Both the position numbers and the translations under genes were made by a program. From Bacillota bacterium (GTDB lineage: Bacteria; Bacillota; Clostridia; Peptostreptococcales; Anaerovoracaceae), in contig JAEEUO010000012.1 in the NCBI GenBank assembly GCA_016286935.1, forward strand, positions 1 through 11,605: a DNA stretch of 11,605 bases, written 5' to 3'. The notes under the pieces are model-generated. The model made no database searches, was not told the origin of the DNA, and saw only the letters and a program-made list of their open reading frames with translations. The stretch's first letter is position 1. The number at the start of each line of letters is the position of its first letter. Shown piece after piece: positions 6,542-11,605 of the stretch.

Positions 6542-7891
6542 ATGAAAAAGATCACAGCTATACTTTTGACGATACTGATCCTCTGCGCGTCGACGGTCAC
6601 GGCGTTCGCCGCGCCTGCGGCCGATGAGGCGATGCGGCTTTCGGAATTCTCCGGCACGGTAACGGTCAAAAACGCTTCCGGCGTTGCGCTGAAGGCGGAG
6701 GAGGGCATGCCCCTGTACAACGGATATACCGTAGAGACCGGCCCCGCCAGCACCGCGCTGGTCAAGTTGGACGCCACCAAGGAGATCACCCTGGACAGCC
6801 GGACTTTATGCAGTGTGAAACACAGCGGCAAAAAGGCCGAAGTGTTCCTTTTCGCGGGAACGGTCTTTTTCAACTCTGACGTTCCGCTCCGCAGCAACGA
6901 AGCGTTCATCATCCGTTCGAAGGACATCGTAAACAGCATCCACGGCTCCTTCGGCTGGCAGAACCCTACTGGCGTAGGGCTCCTGTACGGCAGAACGCAC
7001 GTGGACATTGTCGGCGGCACGGTGGACCTGATCGGCGGCAAAAAAGTTGATGTTGCACCCGAAATTGGCTCAACCGTAATCGTCATCGATGGAGGCAAGG
7101 ATTTGATGCCGAGCAATATTACCGCCGATTCCGTTCCCGCCATCGCGGCGGCTGCCGTCGCGGCCGACCCGGCCATGCAGGGAAAACTGGAGAACGCGGG
7201 AAAGATCGATGTGAATGCGATTATCGGCAGTGCCGACAGCAAAAAAGCCGGCGAAGCTGCGGCGGAACAGGCTGCGGTAGCGTCGGCTCAAGCGGCGGCT
7301 CAGGCGCAGGGCGCGGCAATGGGAACGACGGTCGTATTCCCGTCCGGCAGCAGCGCTGAAGCAGTTAAGCCCTCGCAACCGCCATCCCCATCGGGCGGCG
7401 AAGGAGGCAGTAGCGGCGGGGACAGCGGCACTTCCGTCTCCGGCAATGCTGCGGATTCCCAGGCGCTGATGGCGCAGCTTTCGGGCGGGAACGCGACGCT
7501 CGATCCCGGCGGGTGGACCATCAGCTACACCGGCGTTACCGTCGGCGCGGGGCAGACGCTCAACATCACCGGAAGCGGCACTGTGAGCATGCCCGCCCTG
7601 ACGATCGAAGCGGGTGCCACGGTCAACGTCTTCGCCGGCGCGACGCTCGCCGTCAGCGGCACGGACCTGGTTTGGCGCGGTACGCTCACCAACAACGGCA
7701 CCACTCAGAACGGCGCGGACACGGCATTGCTGGGGTCCGTTGTGAACAACGGCACGTTCACCAATTCCGGTACGTTCGCCGTCGCTCCCGGAGCGAGTTT
7801 TACCGGCGGAACCGTGAGCAATTCGGGGACGGTCATCTCCAACGGCACGTTCTCTCCGGGCGCCTGTGACGGCGTCGTTATCAGAAAGTGA
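6542..7891 (+). CDS. exported FecR-domain protein with low-complexity linker and beta-solenoid-like tail
   Basis: A 449-residue exported protein. Residues 1-24 are a signal peptide (MKKITAILL, then TAFA/A). Residues ~33-140 match a FecR domain: SGTVTVKNASG, EGMPLYNGYTVETGPASTALVKLD, ITLDSRTLCSVK, AEVFLFAGTVFF, and IRSKDIVNSIHGSFGW. Ala-rich residues 200-260 (AAAEQAAVASAQAAAQAQGAA) and a Pro/Ser/Gly linker at 278-298 follow. Residues ~315-449 are Gly/Thr/Asn-rich short strands (GAGQTLNITGSG, NNGTFTNSGTF, SNSGTVISNGTF), as in adhesins with a right-handed beta-helix. FecR is classically the periplasmic sensor half of an anti-sigma pair, but here the domain is behind a signal peptide with no sigma factor nearby, so a structural or ligand-binding role is more likely. 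The start lies 9 nt after a GGAGG that also encodes the end of the LRR protein; its stop precedes the next gene by 20 nt. No wall-anchor motif is visible. Confidence 0.8.
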   Translation: MKKITAILLTILILCASTVTAFAAPAADEAMRLSEFSGTVTVKNASGVALKAEEGMPLYNGYTVETGPASTALVKLDATKEITLDSRTLCSVKHSGKKAEVFLFAGTVFFNSDVPLRSNEAFIIRSKDIVNSIHGSFGWQNPTGVGLLYGRTHVDIVGGTVDLIGGKKVDVAPEIGSTVIVIDGGKDLMPSNITADSVPAIAAAAVAADPAMQGKLENAGKIDVNAIIGSADSKKAGEAAAEQAAVASAQAAAQAQGAAMGTTVVFPSGSSAEAVKPSQPPSPSGGEGGSSGGDSGTSVSGNAADSQALMAQLSGGNATLDPGGWTISYTGVTVGAGQTLNITGSGTVSMPALTIEAGATVNVFAGATLAVSGTDLVWRGTLTNNGTTQNGADTALLGSVVNNGTFTNSGTFAVAPGASFTGGTVSNSGTVISNGTFSPGACDGVVIRK

Positions 7892-7898
7892 TCGGAAA

Positions 7899-7904
7899 AG
7901 AGGA
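7899..7904 (+). promoter_or_regulatory. ribosome binding site of the NHL-SLH gene
   Basis: AGAGGA is 7 nt before the ATG at 7912 and only 4 nt before the ATG at 7909. It favours 7912 (Met-Lys-Lys) and argues against the GTG at 7888 that overlaps the previous stop codon. Confidence 0.65.
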
Positions 7905-7911
7905 ACCCATG

Positions 7912-9462
7912 ATGAAGAAATATCTGTCCCTGCTGTTTGCGGCGGTCCTGCTGCTTGCGGCCCTCGGAACCGGAACGATATACGCTTCGACGTTCACCGC
8001 CGGCGACATCCGCGGCGGCGCGCCCGCCGGAGCCGCCTTTGCGGAGGACGGCTCGCTTCTCGTGTGCGACACCTGGAACAAGGTCGTCTGGAAGGTATCC
8101 GGCGGCTCTGCGGCACTGTACGCGGGAGCGATCGGTGTGCCGGGCGTTACGGGTGAGCCGGTCGGCGGTTATCACGACGACGCTTCGGAACGCGCGTATT
8201 TCCTCGAGCCCTGGGCGGTCGTTCCGTTCGCGGACGGCTTCGCCGTTTCGGATGCGGGCGCCGACGTCGTGCGCTATATCGCGAACGGCAAGGTCTATAC
8301 ATTCTCCGGATCGGGCCGTGAGGGAACAGCCGACGGCATCGCTTCCGACGCGTCGTTCCGCCATCCGACCGGACTTGCTTCGGACGGAAACGGCAATCTC
8401 TATATCGCGGACACCGGAAACGGACTGATCCGCCGCGCCGACGAATCGGGCCGCGTTACGACGGTCGTGCAGGGCCTGGAGAGCCCCATGGGGCTCGCCT
8501 GGTACGACGGGGCGCTCTATATCGTCGAGACCGGCCGCAGCCGTATCTCCCGCTGGAAGGACGGCACGCTTGAGACGGTCGCCGGAATCTCCGAAGCAAC
8601 GGAGACCGCGGACGAATACGTCGGCGGCTATACGGACGGCTCCGTCTCCCGTGCGCGGTTCGACCATCCCCAGGGGATCGCGGTCGGCGCGGACGGCACG
8701 GTATACGTTGCGGATACGGGCAACGGCGCGGTGCGCGCGATCATCGGCGACCTCGTCTGCACGGTCGCCTGCGGCTCTCCGGACGCGTTCTTCCCGGTTA
8801 GCCCGCGCAACGTGCTGATCGCGGAGGACACGCTGTACGTCAGCGACCGCTTCGTGCCGGAGATCCTCACGTATCCGGCGCCTGCCGGCAGCTATGCCGA
8901 CGTGGAGGAGGGCGAATGGTTTGCCGAAGCCGCGGACAGAATGACGCTGCTCGGAGTCGTCCGCGGCGCTTCCGACACGGAATATGCCGCCGGAGATGCG
9001 ATCAGCCGCGCCGCGTTCGTTACGGCCCTGTCGCGCATGCACCGGCTGGACGAGGGCTTTGCGATCATCGACGGCGACGCGTCCTTTGACGACGTTTCCG
9101 AAAACGAGCCGTTTGCCGCGGCGGTGCGCTGGGCGGCGGACTGTGCGATCGTGGAAGGAACGGGCGAAGGCAAGTTCTCCCCGGACGATCCTCTGCGGCG
9201 TGAGGACCTCATCGTGATGCTTTACAATTACGCGCGGTTCATGGGATACGACGTGAGCGCGACCGGCGATCTTTCGGGCTTCCCCGACGCCGACAGCCCG
9301 GACGCTTACGCGGGGACGGCGCTTTCCTGGGCGGTCGGCGCCGGTATCCTCGAAGGCACGACGCTTGAAAACGGCACGCTGATGCTCGATCCGCAGGGAA
9401 CGGCCACGCGGGCGCAGGCGGCGGTCTTCGCGGAGCGCTTTCTCGGGAAAGCCGTGAAATGA
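7912..9462 (+). CDS. surface-anchored NHL beta-propeller protein with three SLH motifs
   Basis: A 516-residue exported protein. Residues 1-26 are a signal peptide (MKKYLSLLFAAVLLL, cleavage near YAS/TF). Residues ~30-325 make an NHL-type propeller of about six blades, with the motif seen best in HPTGLASDGNGNLYIADTGN (151-170) and HPQGIAVGADGTVYVADTGN (252-271). Three SLH motifs follow: 327-379 (YADVEEGEWFAEAADRM), 390-447 (FDDVSENEPFAAAVRWA, then SPDDPLRREDLIVML) and 455-512 (FPDADSPDAYAGTALSWAVG, then LDPQGTATRAQAAV). SLH triplets bind pyruvylated secondary wall polymer, so the protein should be wall-attached with its propeller outward. NHL propellers usually mediate binding; the partner is unknown. 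It is the last gene of the operon and the only one with a clear anchor. ATG 7909 is an equally plausible start; the product would differ by one residue. Confidence 0.9.
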   Translation: MKKYLSLLFAAVLLLAALGTGTIYASTFTAGDIRGGAPAGAAFAEDGSLLVCDTWNKVVWKVSGGSAALYAGAIGVPGVTGEPVGGYHDDASERAYFLEPWAVVPFADGFAVSDAGADVVRYIANGKVYTFSGSGREGTADGIASDASFRHPTGLASDGNGNLYIADTGNGLIRRADESGRVTTVVQGLESPMGLAWYDGALYIVETGRSRISRWKDGTLETVAGISEATETADEYVGGYTDGSVSRARFDHPQGIAVGADGTVYVADTGNGAVRAIIGDLVCTVACGSPDAFFPVSPRNVLIAEDTLYVSDRFVPEILTYPAPAGSYADVEEGEWFAEAADRMTLLGVVRGASDTEYAAGDAISRAAFVTALSRMHRLDEGFAIIDGDASFDDVSENEPFAAAVRWAADCAIVEGTGEGKFSPDDPLRREDLIVMLYNYARFMGYDVSATGDLSGFPDADSPDAYAGTALSWAVGAGILEGTTLENGTLMLDPQGTATRAQAAVFAERFLGKAVK

Positions 9463-9490
9463 CCGCATAGACAGAAACCTGTTTCCAATG

Positions 9491-9519
9491 AAAAAAGGCA
9501 CCCGCGGGTGTCTTTTTTT
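9491..9519 (+). terminator. intrinsic terminator of the surface-protein operon
   Basis: AAAAAAGGCACCC, a 2-nt loop and GGGTGTCTTTTTTT form a 7-bp GC-rich core (one G-T pair) extended by A-T pairs and a seven-T run. It lies about 30 nt after the SLH gene stop and just before the TetR promoter. Confidence 0.92.
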
Positions 9520-9520
9520 C

Positions 9521-9549
9521 TTGCCTTTTTGTGAGAGAAAGAATATCAT
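9521..9549 (+). promoter_or_regulatory. predicted promoter of the TetR-sensor pair
   Basis: TTGCCT (9521-9526), a 17-nt spacer and TATCAT (9544-9549); CATAAT at 9547 is an alternative -10. The region is unusually AT-rich for this window. The GGAGG site before the TetR start is at 9582-9586. Confidence 0.45.
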
Positions 9550-9568
9550 AATAGTAAATCTATCACAA
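9529..9568. promoter_or_regulatory. candidate TetR operator (inverted repeat over the promoter)
   Basis: TTGTGAGAGA (9529-9538) and TCTATCACAA (9559-9568) are inverted copies matching at 9 of 10 positions, separated by 20 nt and flanking the -10 box. The right arm also belongs to a direct pair, TATCATAATA (9544-9553) and TATCACAATA (9561-9570), again 9 of 10. A bound repressor here would block RNA polymerase, fitting autoregulation by the adjacent TetR gene. This is an inference from position and symmetry. Confidence 0.45.
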
Positions 9569-9592
9569 TAAACCCCGGACCGGAGGAAGACG

Positions 9593-10240
9593 ATGCGGAA
9601 CACGGAAAAAGACGAACGGGAGATGGCGGAACGCCGGGAGCGCATGCTCCGGACCGGCCTCGCCCTGTTTGCGGAGAAGGGCATCGAAGCGGTGCCTTTG
9701 CAGACCGTCGCGGACGCCTGCGGGATCGGCGTCGCGACGGTGTACCGCTATTTCAATACGAAACTGGATTTCGTGATCGCGATCGGCGCGCGGGAGTGGG
9801 AATCCTTCTTCCGCGAGGTCGAGGAGGAGTACGCCCGGAACGGCGGCGGCGCGATGAACGCGGCGGAGGAACTCGAGTTCTATCTGGATTCGTATATCTT
9901 CCTGTACCGCGAGCATCCGGAGATCCTCCGCTTCAACCAGGACTTCAACGGCTACATCGTCCACGAAAAGGCGACGCTCCCCCAGCTCGCGGACTATATG
10001 AGGGCGATCGCTCCGTTCCAGAATAAGTTTCATCTGTTATACGAAAAAGGCCTTCGCGACGGTACGATCCGCACGGACGAACCGGAGCATACGATGTTCA
10101 ACGCCACGATGCACATCATGCTCGCGGTGTGCGGCCGCTATGCGCAGGGCGTCGTCGTCAAGGGCAGCGGCCCGGAGGATCTGACGTATGAGCTGATGAT
10201 CCTGAAAGACATGATCCTCGAACGGTACGTCAGGCGGTAG
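9593..10240 (+). CDS. TetR/AcrR-family transcriptional regulator
   Basis: A 215-residue one-component regulator. The N-terminal DNA-binding domain spans about residues 15-62: helix 1 with MLRTGLALFAEKG, then the helix-turn-helix LQTVADACGIGVATVYRYF (36-54) and KLDFV, all typical of TetR. Residues ~66-215 are a helical ligand/dimer domain that diverges between families and gives no clue to the effector. GGAGG lies 6 nt before the ATG with good spacing. TetR proteins usually repress their own and a neighbouring gene until a small molecule binds; the symmetric repeat around the promoter at 9529-9568 is a candidate operator. The next gene starts 4 nt after this stop, so the membrane sensor is very probably co-transcribed and under the same control. 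Confidence 0.92.
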   Translation: MRNTEKDEREMAERRERMLRTGLALFAEKGIEAVPLQTVADACGIGVATVYRYFNTKLDFVIAIGAREWESFFREVEEEYARNGGGAMNAAEELEFYLDSYIFLYREHPEILRFNQDFNGYIVHEKATLPQLADYMRAIAPFQNKFHLLYEKGLRDGTIRTDEPEHTMFNATMHIMLAVCGRYAQGVVVKGSGPEDLTYELMILKDMILERYVRR

Positions 10241-10244
10241 AAAA

Positions 10245-11597
10245 ATGGATTCCACGAAACAGGAAAAAAACGCACAGGCGCCCGGATACGCGCTGAAAGA
10301 ACCCGCGCGGACGATCGTGATCGTCTTCGCGTGCGTTCTCGTCAACTTCGCCGGGAGCCAGCTCGCAGGCAATCTGGAACTGCCGTTCTGGATGGACTGC
10401 TTCGGGACGATGTTCGCCGCCTACGTGCTCGGGCCGATCAGCGGCGCGATCGTCGGCATCACGAACAACATCATCTATTCCTTCTGGAATCCGATGTCTC
10501 TGATCTACATGATCACGAGCGTGTTCATCGGCCTGACCGTCGGCCATATGGCCCGGAAGAAGTATTTCGAATCCTTCTTCGGCGTCACGACGGTCGCGGG
10601 CGGCGTCACGCTCGGCTCCGTCCTCATCTCGACGGTCCTGAACCTGCTGATCTGGGGCGGGAGCGTCGGCAACGTCTGGGGCGACGGCGTCCGGAACTAT
10701 CTGATCGAAAGGGGCGTGCCCGGTTTCCTCGCCTCGGGGATCGGCCAGCTCTATCTGGAATTCCTCGATAAGCTCATCACGGTCCTCCTGCTGTATCTGG
10801 TGATCCGGATCAGCCGGCGGATCCGCAAACGCCGCGACGCCCGGCGCGGAACGGCGGTGCTGATCCTGCTCGCTCTGCTTTTGACCCAGGCGATGCTCTT
10901 CCCCGGAGAGGCCCATGCCGCGATCGAGACGGACTACACCTATAACCAGCAGATCTACAACGCCGACAGCGGCCTGCCCGGCGGCCACGCGAACGACGTG
11001 GTGATGACGAACGACGGGATCCTGTGGATCGGCGCGAATTCCGGCCTGTACCGCTATTCCGGCACGACCTTCCGCTTTATGGAGGAGTTCGACACCGTCC
11101 GGAACGTCAACTGCCTGTACGTGGACCAGGAGGGCCGCCTGTGGATCGGGACGAACGACAACGGCCTGGTCCTGTCGATCAACGGAAAGGCGGCCAATAC
11201 GCTGGACGGCGCGAGCGGGCTTCCTTCCGATTCCGTGCACGGCATCGTCCAGAACCGGGACGGCGATTACTACGTCGGCACGGCAGGCGCGACGACGATC
11301 GTCCGCATCTCCATCGGCATCACGGTCACCGCGGTCCTTCCGGAGGTGCGCGGCGCCGAATGCCTCACGGCGGACGCGGAGGGAAACGTCGCTGCGGTCA
11401 CGTCCGACGGCCGGCTCTTCCTGCTCCGGGAGCAGAAGGTCCTCCGCGAGATCACGGACGAAGCCGGCGAGGCTGTCTTTACCGCGTGCTCGTTCGATGA
11501 AAGCGGCCTTCTCTGGGCAGGCACTTCGGACGGAACGATCCGGAGCTACCTCATCGGCCGCTCCCGTCCGGTCGACGCCAGGCGAGTGAAGGTCTAA
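10245..11597 (+). CDS. membrane sensor-like protein: ECF-S-like domain fused to a Reg_prop beta-propeller (possibly truncated)
   Basis: A 450-residue protein. Residues ~20-190 form five to six membrane spans resembling the S component of ECF vitamin transporters or a related sensor module: FWMDCFGTMFAAYVLGPISGAIVG (48-71) is the hallmark. A basic stretch (RRIRKRRDARR, 191-201) then leads into a signal-peptide-like helix ending in GEAHAAIE (221-228). Residues ~240-440 are two-component regulator propeller (Reg_prop) repeats, for example SGLPGGHANDVVMTNDGILWIGANSG and EGRLWIGTND, about five in all, so the propeller should face outward. In known relatives such propellers precede a Y_Y_Y domain, a membrane helix and a GGDEF or histidine-kinase output; here TAA stops the frame at 11595-11597 without any output domain. 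A nonsense or frameshift break is possible, and the window ends 8 nt later. AGGCGG sits 7 nt before ATG 10245, inside the TetR gene end. Confidence 0.75.
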   Translation: MDSTKQEKNAQAPGYALKEPARTIVIVFACVLVNFAGSQLAGNLELPFWMDCFGTMFAAYVLGPISGAIVGITNNIIYSFWNPMSLIYMITSVFIGLTVGHMARKKYFESFFGVTTVAGGVTLGSVLISTVLNLLIWGGSVGNVWGDGVRNYLIERGVPGFLASGIGQLYLEFLDKLITVLLLYLVIRISRRIRKRRDARRGTAVLILLALLLTQAMLFPGEAHAAIETDYTYNQQIYNADSGLPGGHANDVVMTNDGILWIGANSGLYRYSGTTFRFMEEFDTVRNVNCLYVDQEGRLWIGTNDNGLVLSINGKAANTLDGASGLPSDSVHGIVQNRDGDYYVGTAGATTIVRISIGITVTAVLPEVRGAECLTADAEGNVAAVTSDGRLFLLREQKVLREITDEAGEAVFTACSFDESGLLWAGTSDGTIRSYLIGRSRPVDARRVKV

Positions 11598-11605
11598 GGC
11601 GTTCA

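Noticed and set aside
9475..9488. Small palindrome GAAACCTGTTTC after the SLH gene
   Set aside because: Only five base pairs with a 2-nt loop and no T-run; the real terminator follows at 9491.
7705..9684. Very long open frame (659 codons) on the minus strand
   Set aside because: It is antisense to the FecR and NHL-SLH genes, whose signal peptides and domains are clear. The translation is Arg/Ala/Val-rich with no family motif, typical of a GC-rich shadow frame; it also crosses the operon terminator.
1..11605. CRISPR arrays, insertion sequences, attachment sites or riboswitches
   Set aside because: No regularly spaced repeats, transposase motifs, terminal inverted repeats or long structured leaders were found. 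The tRNA-Glu 3' end is not followed by an integrase or phage genes and shows no second copy of its end in the window.

Overview
The window looks like chromosomal DNA from a GC-rich member of the Clostridia (Bacillota). The evidence is the S-layer homology (SLH) domains of clostridial type, BspA-like leucine-rich repeats with InlB-like repeats, a Gram-positive-type signal peptidase, a VanZ-like protein, and sigma-A-type promoters with perfect TATAAT boxes in an otherwise GC-rich sequence. No phage, IS or CRISPR sequence was recognised. Family names rest on motifs read by eye, not on database searches.

Layout: (1) 1-368, the 3' end of a VanZ-like membrane protein on the + strand, converging on (2) a lone prepilin-peptidase-like gene on the - strand (1110-376). 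(3) 1216-4783, a + strand housekeeping cluster read from an apparently leaderless promoter: an RluA-family pseudouridine synthase, signal peptidase I (lepB), the trans-translation factor smpB and a MATE exporter. The first two genes overlap by 67 nt through a 9-bp tandem repeat, and a GC hairpin between smpB and the MATE gene carries the MATE gene's only visible Shine-Dalgarno sequence. (4) 4792-4955, a tRNA-Glu(CUC) with its own promoter and terminator.

(5) 4975-9519, a three-gene operon of exported proteins with translationally coupled junctions, its own promoter and a strong terminator: an InlB-repeat/BspA-LRR protein, an exported FecR-domain protein with a low-complexity linker and a beta-solenoid-like tail, and an NHL beta-propeller protein with three SLH motifs. 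Only the last carries a recognisable wall anchor, so it may hold the others at the surface. I could not match this arrangement to a named system, and it is the main novelty candidate here.

(6) 9521-11597, a TetR-family regulator behind a promoter that contains symmetric repeat arms, followed 4 nt later by an unusual membrane sensor. That sensor joins an ECF-S-like multi-span domain, an internal signal-peptide-like segment and an extracytoplasmic Reg_prop beta-propeller, and it stops after only about five propeller repeats. No gap longer than 300 bases lacks a gene.
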